A stretch of DNA of 64,000 bases from JAUIIK01 sp041390865 (GTDB taxonomy: Bacteria; Chloroflexota; Chloroflexia; Thermomicrobiales; CFX8): assembly GCA_041390865.1 (NCBI GenBank), contig JAWKPC010000009.1, positions 1-64,000 of the forward strand, in the 5' to 3' direction. The notes under the pieces were generated by a model. That model ran no database searches. It was not told the DNA's origin and worked only from the letters and a program-made list of their open reading frames with translations. This document shows, piece after piece, positions 55,808 through 64,000 of the stretch. Position 1 is the stretch's first letter. Every line of letters begins with the position of its first letter. Both the position numbers and the translations under genes were made by a program.

Positions 55808-55838
55808 TACCGGCCCGCCACTGATTCGCGGGCCGGTA
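55808..55838. terminator. Stable hairpin between second SBP and permease genes
   Basis: TACCGGCCCGC pairs perfectly with GCGGGCCGGTA around a 9-base loop. There is no T-run. It occupies the same place as the hairpin at 47951 in the first ABC operon, so a shared attenuating or mRNA-stabilising role is likely. Confidence 0.55.
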
Positions 55839-55892
55839 TGCAGAAAATGTCATGGACACTCATCACCATGATAATCATGGAATGGATGCCAG

Positions 55893-56905
55893 ATGAATCT
55901 TGGCAGGTACATTCTCAGACGACTGATCATGCTCATCCCGGTGATCTTCGGGCTTACCATCCTCACCTTCACCCTGACCAATATCGTCCCCGGAGACCCC
56001 GCCATCTTAGCGGCCGGCCCACAGGCTAACGCCGAGATGGTCCAGCAGATTCGAGAAGAGTTTGGTCTCGATGATCCGTTGCCCGTGCAGTATGGCAACT
56101 ACATCAAAGGGCTATTTGAAGGTGACTGGGGGCGCTCGATTCTTTCACGCCGTCCGGTTACCGCAGACCTGCGTGTTTACTGGCCGGCGACGCTGGAGCT
56201 GGTACTTGCCGCGATGACGATCGCCATAATCATTGGCGTCCCTCTCGGTATTATCGCGGCGGTCAAGCACGACGAATGGCCAGACCATGCCTCACGAATC
56301 TACGCGCTGATGGGCGTCAGTCTGCCGGCATTCTGGTTAGCGCTTCTGCTGCAATGGTTCGTCGCCCTCCGCTTCGGCGTATTGCCGGTTGGGGGTCGTA
56401 CCGACGTTCAGGTTGGCGCGCCTGAACACGTGACCGGGATGTACATCCTCGACAGTATCCTGACGGCGAACTGGGCAGCACTAGAAGCATCGCTGCTTCA
56501 TATCGCTTTGCCAGCCTTTACCCTGTCGATGGGTGCGCTAGCGACAATCACTCGCATGACGCGCTCGAGTATGCTGGAAGTGCTCAGCCAGGACTATATC
56601 CGAACGGCGCGTGCCAAAGGACTCGCGGAACGGCGCGTGCTGGTGCGCCACGCGCTGCGCAATGCTTCCATGCCAACCCTGACGATGATTGGCCTGTCAC
56701 TTGGCTGGCTGATGGGTGGCTCGGTTCTGGTTGAAACGATCTTCGACTGGCCAGGGTTGGGCTCTACGCCGTGAACTCGGCATTGACTCTCGACTTCATG
56801 CCGATTATGGGAATCGCGCTGGTCTATGGCGTTGTGTTTAGTCTGATCAATCTGACCGTTGACGTGCTGTACGGCTTCGTTGATCCGCGCATCCGGTTCT
56901 CCTGA
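55893..56905 (+). pseudogene. ABC transporter permease, DppB/OppB type, one frameshift
   Basis: About 337 residues. It opens RYILRRLIMLIPVIFGLTIL, followed by IVPGDPAILAAGPQA, EFGLDDPLPVQYGNYIKGLF and the EAA loop RTARAKGLAERRVLVRHALR with NASMPTLTMIGLSLGWLMGG. Near 56760 a G is missing (TTGGGCTC for TTGGGGCTC). The frame then continues LYAVNSALTLDFMPIMGIAL to YGFVDPRIRFS and TGA 56905. Apart from that single homopolymer error it looks functional. Confidence 0.82.
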
Positions 56906-56928
56906 GTCCGTTTGGAGGGATTCTATTC

Positions 56929-57876
56929 ATGGTTTCCGATCGAGCGCCAACAACGGAACAGGGGACAACCGCAGCGCCGGGCGAGGGGCTCGCCCAAGCG
57001 TCCGAACTCGGCACAGGCCGTACCGGCACGACCGAATGGACTCGGCGCTGGCGACGGTTCAAGCGCAATCGACTCTCCGTCGTTGGTGCAGGTGTGATTG
57101 TGTTCCTGGCGATTATGGCCGTCGTCGGTCCCTTCGTCGCGCCCTACCCGGAAGATGCAACCGGAGCGGTCGATATCCGCAATCGCCTTCAAGCGCCAAG
57201 CAGCGACCACTGGTTTGGCACGGACGAGGTTGGACGGGATATTCTGACTCGAATCCTGGTCGGCTCGCGGCTCTCTCTGGGTGCCGGTTTCGTCGTGCTC
57301 GTTGTCGCAACAACGATCGGGACGATCCTCGGCGTCACGTCGGGCTTCTTTGGTGGTAAGGTCGATACGATTATCCAGCGGATAACCGACGTCTTCCTGA
57401 CCGTACCGGGGCTTATTCTTGCAATGGCCGTCTCAGCGGCCCTTGGCCCTAGCCTCATCAACGTCGTTCTTGCGACTCTCTAGTGTGGTGGCCCGGCTAT
57501 AGCCGTCTTTCGCGTGGTGAGGTGTTGCGGGCAAAGGAAGAGGTCTACGTCGAAGCGGCACGAGCAATCGGTGCTCCACAGCGCCGCATCGTGTCCCGGC
57601 ATGTGATTCCGAATATCACGACACCGATCCTCGTCAAGTCCTCAATGGATATCGGCTTCGCTGTCCTGACGCTTGCGGCGTTGGGATTCATCGGACTTGG
57701 TGCCCAGCCGCCTACACCGGACTGGGGGCAAGATGATCGCCGACGGCCGGCGCTATCTGCCAGAGTCTTGGTGGCTCACGCTCTTCCCCGGCATCGCAAT
57801 CTTCCTGACGGTCTTTGCCTTCAACCTGCTCGGTGACGGTATCCGTGACGTATTCGACCCGCGTTCGCGTGACTGA
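56929..57876 (+). pseudogene. ABC transporter permease, DppC/OppC type, two frameshifts
   Basis: About 315 residues. The first frame has RRFKRNRLSVVGAGVIVFLA, WFGTDEVGRDILTRILVGSR and FLTVPGLILAMAVSAALGPS. A CT duplication or similar near 57478 leads to the frame VWWPGYSRLSRGEVLRAKEE and YVEAARAIGAPQRRIVSRHV (EAA loop). An extra G near 57727 (GGGGG) leads to MIADGRRYLPESWWLTLFPG and LLGDGIRDVFDPRSRD. It completes the importer; no ATPase gene is seen before the catabolic genes begin. Confidence 0.8.
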
Positions 57877-57893
57877 GCGATAGAGAGGGAAGC

Positions 57894-58981
57894 ATGGCGC
57901 GCGACCTTGGTCCCGACGAGATCGAAGACATCGCCATCGGTGCGGCGGTGCTCGGCAGTGGCGGAGGTGGTGATCCCTTCATCGGCAAGCTGATGACACT
58001 CCAGTCCATCGAGCAGCACGGTCCGGTGAAGCTGGTGACGACTGACGAGCTGCCGCCGGATGGATTAGTCGTACCAGCTGCGATGATGGGGGCTCCGACG
58101 GTCGTCGTCGAGAAGATCCCGAACGGCGAAGAGCTCGGCGCGGCGTTCGATGCTCTGAGCAGTTACCTGGGCCAGGAGATCGTCGCGATCGTTCCAATTG
58201 AAGCTGGTGGACTCAACTCGATGCTGCCATTGGCGCTCTCGGCAACGCTCGGCTTGCCCGCGCTCGACCTTGACGGTATGGGGCGTGCATTTCCGGAACT
58301 CCAGATGGTGACCTTCCATCTCCACGGCATTTCCGCGACACCGATGGTCATCGCCGACGAGAAGGGCAATCAGTCACTACTTCAGACCGTCGACAACGTT
58401 TGGACCGAACGGCTGGCTCGAACACTGACGGTCCAGATGGGCGGCTCGACGATGATCGCGATCTACCCGATGACGGTCGCACAGGCTGCCGAATACGGGA
58501 TTCATGGGACGATCACGCTCGCGGAGCGGTTGGGAGCTGTGCTGCGAGAATCGCGTCGCGCCGACGGTCACCAGTTGACGCACTTGTCGAAGCCGGAGGT
58601 GGTGTCAAGCTCTTCACGGGCAAGATCATCGATGTTGAGCGGCGCACTGAAGGGGGCTTCGTACGAGGTGATGTCCAGCTTGATGGTATCGAAGGCTACT
58701 CTGGCCACCGCCTCAGTGTCTCGTTTCAGAATGAGAATCTGGCGGCGACGCTCGACAACGAGGTAATCGCCTCTGTTCCGGATCTGATCGTGTTACTCGA
58801 CCAGGAGACCGGCCTCCCGGTGACAACGGAAGCTCTCCATTACGGCTTGCGCATTGTCGTTGTGGCCTTTCCGTGTGCCGAACAGTGGCGAACTGAAGCA
58901 GGACTGGAGGTCTGTGGACCGAAATACTTCGGCTACGACATCGAATATCGACCGATAGAGACAATTCAACTGCCCTGGTAA
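57894..58981 (+). pseudogene. DUF917 / S-methyl thiohydantoin desulfurase-like protein 1, one frameshift
   Basis: About 360 residues, opening LGPDEIEDIAIGAAVLGSGG with the glycine-rich GSGGGGDP that marks DUF917. LDLDGMGRAFPELQMVTFHL and MIAIYPMTVAQAAEYGIHGT follow. Near 58560 the frame changes to SPVDALVEAGGGVKLFTGKI, then LSVSFQNENLAATLDNEVIA and SVPDLIVLLDQETGLPVTTE. The family was described as DUF917 and later linked to S-methyl thiohydantoin desulfurase, acting in thiohydantoin breakdown beside hydantoinases; here a hydantoinase gene follows directly. Confidence 0.78.
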
Positions 58982-59008
58982 CGATGGGTGGGAGGGGAAG
59001 AACACAGG

Positions 59009-60577
59009 ATGAATCTGCGCCTGGGAATTGATGTTGGTGGAACGAACACGGACGCCGTCGTGCTCGACGAGCAGTCCAACCTACTGGCCAGCTTCAAATC
59101 GCCGACGACCGCCGATGTGACCGGTGGCATACGCAATGCGCTTTCGGGCCTCGTCGAGGGGCACCCGGAGCTCGATCTCGGCTCGATCAACTACGCGATG
59201 CTCGGAACGACGCACTGTACCAACGCGATTCTCGAACGTCGCAATCTCAATCAGGTCGGTATCGTCCGCATTGGCGCGCCGGCTACGCTCGCGATCCTGC
59301 CATTTGTCGGCTGGCCAGAGGATCTCAAGGAGGCCATCGGTGGGCACTATGCCGTCGTCGAAGGCGGTCACGAATACGACGGACGCGAAATTCGCCCACT
59401 CGGTGAAGAGGCAATCCGCGAGGCTGCCGAATCCTTTAAGGGAAAGGTTGATTCAGTAGCGGTCGTCAGCGTCTTCTCGCCGGTCGATGCATCGCACGAA
59501 GAGCGGGCGGCGGAGATCCTAACCGAAGTCCTCGGTGATCTGCCGATGACTCACTCCTACGAGATCGGTAGTATCGGCCTGCTGGAGCGGGAAAACGCGT
59601 CGATCCTGAACGCCGCCGTCGTCAATGCCGCCAATATCGCTGCCCGCGGCTTTGAGAATGCGCTGAAGGAGCATGGCATCCACGCCGATATGTTCTTCAG
59701 CCAGAACGACGGAACGTTGATGGCGCTGGAATATGCCACCCGCTACCCGATCCTGACGGTCGCCAGCGGTCCGGCTAACTCAATCCGTGGCGCGGCGTTT
59801 CTGTCGCGGCTTGAAGACGCAATCGTTGTCGACGTCGGCGGTACGTCGACCGACATCGGCATCTTGGTCAAAGGCTTCCCGCGGGAGTCATCGATTGCCG
59901 TCGATATCGGCGGGGTGCGAACGAATTTCCGTATGCCGGACCTGATCTCGATCGCTCTCGGAGGCGGTACGCGCGTGCATACAAACGGAGACCTCCGCAT
60001 CGGGCCTGACAGTGTCGGCTACCGCATCACGGAGGAGGCGCTCGTCTTCGGTGGCAATACGCTGACTCTCTCAGACATCGCAGTGGCCGACGGTCGGGCC
60101 TCGATGGGTGATCGATCCGCGCTGGATGCGGTGAATTCGGAGCTCATTGGGCAGGTGATCGACTGGATTCGGGTGTCCTGCGAAGCGACGATCGATCGGA
60201 TGAAGACGAGCGCTGATCCTATGCCGGTCGTACTCGTCGGAGGAGGTAGCGTCGTTCTTCCTACCGAACTAGCTGGGGCATCGACCGTCAACCGTCCCGA
60301 AAACTATGGCGTTGCCAATGCCATTGGGGCGGCCATCGCGCAGTGCAGTGGCGAAATCGAACGCATATTCTCCCTGGATGAATATACCCGTGACGAGGCG
60401 ATGGAGATGGCCCGCCAGATGGCTCACGATGAAGCGGTCCGTGCCGGCGCAGATCCATCGACGGTCGAAATTGTCGATGTCCATGAGGTCCCGCTTGCCT
60501 ACCTGCCCGGGAACGCAACGCGCATTCGGGTGCGAGCCGCCGGAGATCTCGCCCTGGTGACGGCTGCGGCAGGTTAG
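59009..60577 (+). CDS. Hydantoinase/oxoprolinase family protein (HyuA-type)
   Basis: 522 residues from ATG 59009 with GGGAGGGG. The ATP/acyl-phosphate fold motifs are RLGIDVGGTNTDAVVLDEQS near the N-terminus and AIVVDVGGTSTDIGILVKGF in the middle. THCTNAILERRNLNQVGIVR, FFSQNDGTLMALEYATRYPI and LTVASGPANSIRGAAF are standard for HyuA. It would hydrolyse a hydantoin-like ring in an ATP-dependent manner. No HyuB subunit is seen; pairing with DUF917 instead is known from this family's neighbourhoods. Confidence 0.88.
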   Translation: MNLRLGIDVGGTNTDAVVLDEQSNLLASFKSPTTADVTGGIRNALSGLVEGHPELDLGSINYAMLGTTHCTNAILERRNLNQVGIVRIGAPATLAILPFVGWPEDLKEAIGGHYAVVEGGHEYDGREIRPLGEEAIREAAESFKGKVDSVAVVSVFSPVDASHEERAAEILTEVLGDLPMTHSYEIGSIGLLERENASILNAAVVNAANIAARGFENALKEHGIHADMFFSQNDGTLMALEYATRYPILTVASGPANSIRGAAFLSRLEDAIVVDVGGTSTDIGILVKGFPRESSIAVDIGGVRTNFRMPDLISIALGGGTRVHTNGDLRIGPDSVGYRITEEALVFGGNTLTLSDIAVADGRASMGDRSALDAVNSELIGQVIDWIRVSCEATIDRMKTSADPMPVVLVGGGSVVLPTELAGASTVNRPENYGVANAIGAAIAQCSGEIERIFSLDEYTRDEAMEMARQMAHDEAVRAGADPSTVEIVDVHEVPLAYLPGNATRIRVRAAGDLALVTAAAG

Positions 60578-60623
60578 GAAGCAGTCCTCCGTCTCAATGT
60601 CTGCTTGAAGAGGGGAACACAGT

Positions 60624-61663
60624 ATGGAATTTCTCATCGGCACCGAGATGCGGGATGAGTATTTGTCATTCGAAGTTGCTCACGCCGCGCGGAAGATGGT
60701 TGAAGAGGTCATGCCGGTGAAGGCCGGCGAAAATGTTGTTATCTCAGCCGACACGAGCAGTGACGGGCGAGTCGTCCAGGCGACTGCCGAAGCGGTCTAT
60801 GCGCTTGGCGCCCATCCAGTCGTGATCTGGTACGAAACGCGACCCGATGCTCAGATGGAGCCACCAGGACCGGTTGCGGCCGCCCTGAAGGCTGCAGATG
60901 TCTGGTTTGAATTTGGTGTCCAGTACATCCTCTACACGGATGCGCGACGTGAAGCCACGGAGGCAGGCTGTCGACATGCCTGCTATGGCGGCATGGATGT
61001 CGAGATGTTGGTGCGGACGATCGGTCGGGTTGACCAGGACGCCATGGGTGAGCTTGGCCGTCGCCTGCGAGAACTTTGCATGGCAGGTGAGGTAGTACGG
61101 ATTACCGACACGAACGGCACTGATCTAACCTGCCCGATCGACAAGAACCCACCTTCCTATCTCGGCGGCTCAAGGCAAGATGGTGGCGGCTATTCCCAGA
61201 TGCTTGGAGGTCAGTCAGGCTTCTCAGCAAAGATCGATGAGGTCAACGGGGTAATGGTCTTTGACGGCGCGCTGTGGCCGCCAGCCGAGATCGGCCCGCT
61301 CAAGGAGCCGGTGAAGTTGACCGTCGAGAACGGCTATGTGACCAGTATCGAAGGCGGGCCGGAAGCGCCGATCTTCGAACGATGGATGGCGCATTTGGCA
61401 ACCGGCAGATGTACCGCATCGCCCACTTCTCATTTGGTTTCAATCCCGGAGTCAAGCGCATCAGTGGTCGTATCGTCGAGGATGAGCGAGTCTTCGGTTG
61501 TATGGACATCGGCATCGGGCCACAGAACCTTGGAGCGCCCAGTCACACCGACGGCATCATTCTGCGTCCGACGCTGACGGTCGACGGCGTTGAGATCGAA
61601 CGCGACGGCGTGTATGTCGAGCCATCATTGGTCGAAATCTGTGAGCGCCTCGGCGTCGCCTGA
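60624..61663 (+). pseudogene. M29-like aminopeptidase family protein, one frameshift
   Basis: About 345 residues. The N-terminal part (MVEEVMPVKAGENVVISADT, YALGAHPVVIWYETRP) and the central EVVRITDTNGTDLTCPIDKN resemble thermophilic aminopeptidase T/M29-like proteins. A base is lost near 61405, after which another frame gives MYRIAHFSFGFNPGVKRISG and DIGIGPQNLGAPSHTDGIIL, with His and Glu/Asp metal-ligand candidates. It ends at 61663. The exact substrate is unknown; in this operon it could remove an amino acid from the carbamoyl or peptide product. Confidence 0.72.
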
Positions 61664-61698
61664 AGAGGGCCGGCTCACGCAGCTGAAGGAGTGAGGCA

Positions 61699-62943
61699 AT
61701 GGCGGCTAGCGTATTGACAAAGGAAGACCTCTGGGATCTCGTCGTTGGCGGTAGCGCGATTGCGACAGGCGGTGGAGGGACCGGCCCCACACGCGAACAA
61801 TTCGACGCCTACGTCGATCCGATTCTCGAAAGCGGTGCACAGCCGTCCCTGCTCGATCCAGGCGAGCTCGACGACGATGCGATGGTGTACATGGAAGTCG
61901 GGGCTGGTGGTGGCGTCACCCGGGCTGATCGGGAGCGCTACCTATCTCCAGGTATCGCTGGTTGGTGGCGGAGAGACATCAATCGGACACAGTGGATTCG
62001 CGACCGGCTGGATGAGTATGACAATCTCTATCCAGTGGGTAGCTGGGCCGAACCGCCGGACGAGGGCTGGAACGAACAGATCGACCAGCGGATGGCCGAG
62101 CTGCACGGTGCCGAACCCGATGCCCATCTGATCTTCGAAATCGGTCCGAATGTCTTCCGCTCGATGCTCGCGGCAGCGCAAAAGGGTAATCCGCTGATTG
62201 ACGCGGACATCGCGGGCTACCGTGCAGTCCCGGAAGTATCGCTCTGTTCCTTCAACATCCACGGTGTACCGGCCCAACCGGTTCTCTTTGCGTCAGCCTG
62301 GGGCGATGTCATCGTGCTCGAACGGGTTATCTCCTGGCAACGGATGGAGGACATCGGGCGCCATCTCGCGGTCGTTAGTGGTGGCGGCGTGCGTGGATTG
62401 ATGGCGTTCGACGGCGAAACCGTACGCGAGAAGACGTTCAGTGGAACCGTCTCGAAAGCGCTCGAAGTCGGGCGGGCGATCCGTGCCGCGAGAGAATCCG
62501 GTCGTGACGTCGCCCAAGCAGTAGCAGATATAACGGATGGTCACGTGCTCTTCCGGGGCACGGTGCTGGCAAGGCTCAACGAGGATCACACCGCGTTCAT
62601 CTGGGGTACCGAACGGATTCTCGGCACCGGCGAGTGGAAGGGCCAGACGTTCAAGATCTGGTACAAGAACGAGAATCACATGAGCTGGATCGATGATGCT
62701 CCATTCGTGATGTCACCGGACTTGATTACGGTGATCGATCCAGAAACTGGCTACGGGCTCTCGAACTTCGACAGTCCGGCGTGGGACTATGGTCGTGAGG
62801 TGGCGGTGCTCGGGGCCCCATGTCACCCGCTCTGGAGGAGCGAGCGCGGCTTACGCATATTCCATCCAGCCCGCTGGGGATTCGCCTGCGACTACACGCC
62901 AATCGACGAGGCGGTGGCGAAGGTCCAGGGCGGTAGCGGATGA
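61699..62943 (+). CDS. DUF917 / S-methyl thiohydantoin desulfurase-like protein 2
   Basis: 414 residues. The N-terminus LTKEDLWDLVVGGSAIATGG with the GGGGTGP motif is the DUF917 signature. FEIGPNVFRSMLAAAQKGNP, LIDADIAGYRAVPEVSLCSF and NIHGVPAQPVLFASAWGDVI follow, and the C-terminal domain has WYKNENHMSWIDDAPFVMSP and LITVIDPETGYGLSNF. It is intact. Its stop overlaps the start of the next DUF917 gene (ATGA), so the two are translationally coupled and probably form a heteromer. Confidence 0.85.
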   Translation: MAASVLTKEDLWDLVVGGSAIATGGGGTGPTREQFDAYVDPILESGAQPSLLDPGELDDDAMVYMEVGAGGGVTRADRERYLSPGIAGWWRRDINRTQWIRDRLDEYDNLYPVGSWAEPPDEGWNEQIDQRMAELHGAEPDAHLIFEIGPNVFRSMLAAAQKGNPLIDADIAGYRAVPEVSLCSFNIHGVPAQPVLFASAWGDVIVLERVISWQRMEDIGRHLAVVSGGGVRGLMAFDGETVREKTFSGTVSKALEVGRAIRAARESGRDVAQAVADITDGHVLFRGTVLARLNEDHTAFIWGTERILGTGEWKGQTFKIWYKNENHMSWIDDAPFVMSPDLITVIDPETGYGLSNFDSPAWDYGREVAVLGAPCHPLWRSERGLRIFHPARWGFACDYTPIDEAVAKVQGGSG

Positions 62944-64000
62944 CCACTCGCCAGCTCACATCTCGTACCGAGATCGAAGACTTCGTTCACGGGCTCGTAT
63001 TGTTCGGCACCGGAGGTGGTGGTGGACCGGCAGCTGGGATCATCAAGCGACTCACGTCCGAATTAGCAGCGGGCACGTACATCGGCTGGACCGATATCGA
63101 CGACCTTCCTGACGACACCTGGACGTTCAGTATCGCCGGTGTTGGCGGTCGTGCTCCTGCAGAGGGACCGGATCAGGCGCTGCTTGCCCGGACTGGGCTC
63201 AGCAAGCACCGGTACGAAGACTTCGGCGATATGCTGCTTGAGGCCGCGCGGACGCTGACCGACCTGCATGCTGTCGAGCCAGGTGCGATCATTGCCGTTG
63301 AGCTGGGCAGCAGTAACACGGTCACGCCGATGCTTGTTGCCGCCCGGCTCGGAATCCCGCTCATTGATGGCGATTACTGCGGTCGAGCCAAGCCGGAGAT
63401 ACAGCAGTCGATGCTTGAGATCGCTGGTCATGGCGTCTGGCCGCTCGTCTTTGTTGATCGTTGGGGCGATATTGTGCACATCCCGAACGCGGTGAGTAGC
63501 GCGATGGTTGACCGGATCGGGAGGCACCTTTGCAGCGCATCGTTCGGTGGTGTGGCCGTTGCCCGCTCGCTGCTACCCTCTGCCGATGCTCGCAACGCCA
63601 TCGTCAGGGGCTCATGTGAGATGTCGCTACAAGCCGGCCGCGTTCTGCGGCAGGCTAGGGAATCCGGCGATGATCCAGTCGTGGCGATCGTTGAACACCT
63701 CGGCGGGGCACACCTGTTCGACGGCAAAGTCGAACGCATTGAAGAGGACCCTGAAAGCGGCTATCAATTCCATCTTTGTACCCACCACTTAACTGGGGAA
63801 GGGGCGTTCGATGGGAAGAAGTGTGCCGTCTGGGTGAAGAACGAACATCATATCGTCTGGGTGGATGACCGCTGCCAAGCAATGAGTCGAGACATCATTG
63901 CGCTACTCGACCGGAGCGATGGCCGGCCTCTGACCAATCATGAGATCGAACCGGGATTGAATGTCGCCGTCATCGCGATGCCTCCACTCGACGATCGCTG
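62940..64000 (+). CDS. DUF917 / S-methyl thiohydantoin desulfurase-like protein 3 (runs off the window)
   Basis: At least 353 residues; the gene is cut by the window end. The start ATG 62940 overlaps the preceding TGA. Signature: TEIEDFVHGLVLFGTGGGGG then PAAGIIKRL. Further motifs are AVELGSSNTVTPMLVAARLG, IPLIDGDYCGRAKPEIQQSM, FVDRWGDIVHIPNAVSSAMV and CAVWVKNEHHIVWVDDRCQA. It is the third family member in the operon and clearly divergent from the other two, suggesting separate substrates or subunits. Confidence 0.85.
   Translation, partial: MTTRQLTSRTEIEDFVHGLVLFGTGGGGGPAAGIIKRLTSELAAGTYIGWTDIDDLPDDTWTFSIAGVGGRAPAEGPDQALLARTGLSKHRYEDFGDMLLEAARTLTDLHAVEPGAIIAVELGSSNTVTPMLVAARLGIPLIDGDYCGRAKPEIQQSMLEIAGHGVWPLVFVDRWGDIVHIPNAVSSAMVDRIGRHLCSASFGGVAVARSLLPSADARNAIVRGSCEMSLQAGRVLRQARESGDDPVVAIVEHLGGAHLFDGKVERIEEDPESGYQFHLCTHHLTGEGAFDGKKCAVWVKNEHHIVWVDDRCQAMSRDIIALLDRSDGRPLTNHEIEPGLNVAVIAMPPLDDR

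Noticed and set aside
1..64000. CRISPR arrays, rRNA genes, insertion sequences
   Set aside because: I looked for regularly spaced repeats, transposase motifs and rRNA signatures and saw none.

Overview
The window looks like a chromosomal segment of a Chloroflexota bacterium, probably near Thermomicrobia. This is inferred from the high-GC coding, the Tat lipoproteins with Asp-rich linkers after the lipobox, a SARP/BTAD giant regulator, DUF3179, DUF6508 and F420-type DUF385 proteins, and the mix of AUG and GUG starts. There is no rRNA, no CRISPR array and no complete tRNA. A striking property is the number of reading frames broken by 1-2 base indels. Several of them fall in G/C runs, and every protein can be followed across the break. 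These are probably consensus errors of a long-read assembly, although real decay cannot be excluded in the 5.2-7.6 kb and 31.7-33.9 kb stretches. In contrast, 38.8-51.7 kb is free of such breaks.

Layout. 0-5 kb: two tandem nitroreductases, a VOC protein and a large sortilin-like beta-propeller protein. 5-7.6 kb: a lower-GC island with a TcmP / three-Cys-motif (DUF5131) pair. 7.7-16.6 kb: housekeeping and accessory genes (RidA, AzlCD, a MocR regulator, HD and MBL hydrolases, DUF3179, MOSC, a DUF385 protein and an FxLYD-like lipoprotein). 16.7-21.3 kb: a three-gene signalling operon with ATGA overlaps encoding a PP2C-GAF-PAS-class III cyclase protein, a Ser/Thr kinase with a PEGA-like tail, and a single-pass membrane protein. 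21.5-26.5 kb: DUF6508, an M1-type metallopeptidase lipoprotein, small membrane proteins, a SRPBCC protein and a LuxR-type regulator.

26.5-38.4 kb is the most interesting part. One minus-strand run encodes a SARP-BTAD-AAA-TPR regulator, a subtilisin-like peptidase, an unknown protein, an APH-fold kinase, a HopA1-like protein and a LanC-like cyclase. The set resembles split class V lanthipeptide machinery. Three promoter regions around it carry direct repeats built on TAAGAA/CTAAG, phased at 11 bp and ending 7-8 bp upstream of a -10-like hexamer. This is the architecture expected of a SARP operator. The genes behind these boxes are a LuxR regulator, two secreted proteins and an unknown 158-residue protein.

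38.8-42 kb: a cytoplasmic class A beta-lactamase-like protein, an alpha/beta hydrolase and an amidase with a small GatC/AtzG-like partner. 42.2-51.7 kb: a LacI regulator divergent from an operon with two creatininase-family hydrolases, a RraA-like protein, a peptide-type ABC importer (SBP and two permeases; no ATPase gene is present here) and a gamma-glutamyltransferase-like enzyme. A LacI-type palindrome overlaps the -10 of its promoter. 52-53.3 kb: low-GC DNA with a GIY-YIG-like gene and the isolated 3' half of a tRNA-Sec gene, read as an integration scar. 53.3-64 kb: an Lrp/AsnC regulator followed by a second peptide-type ABC importer and a catabolic set (three DUF917/S-methyl-thiohydantoin-desulfurase-like proteins, a HyuA-type hydantoinase and an M29-like aminopeptidase) that runs off the right end.
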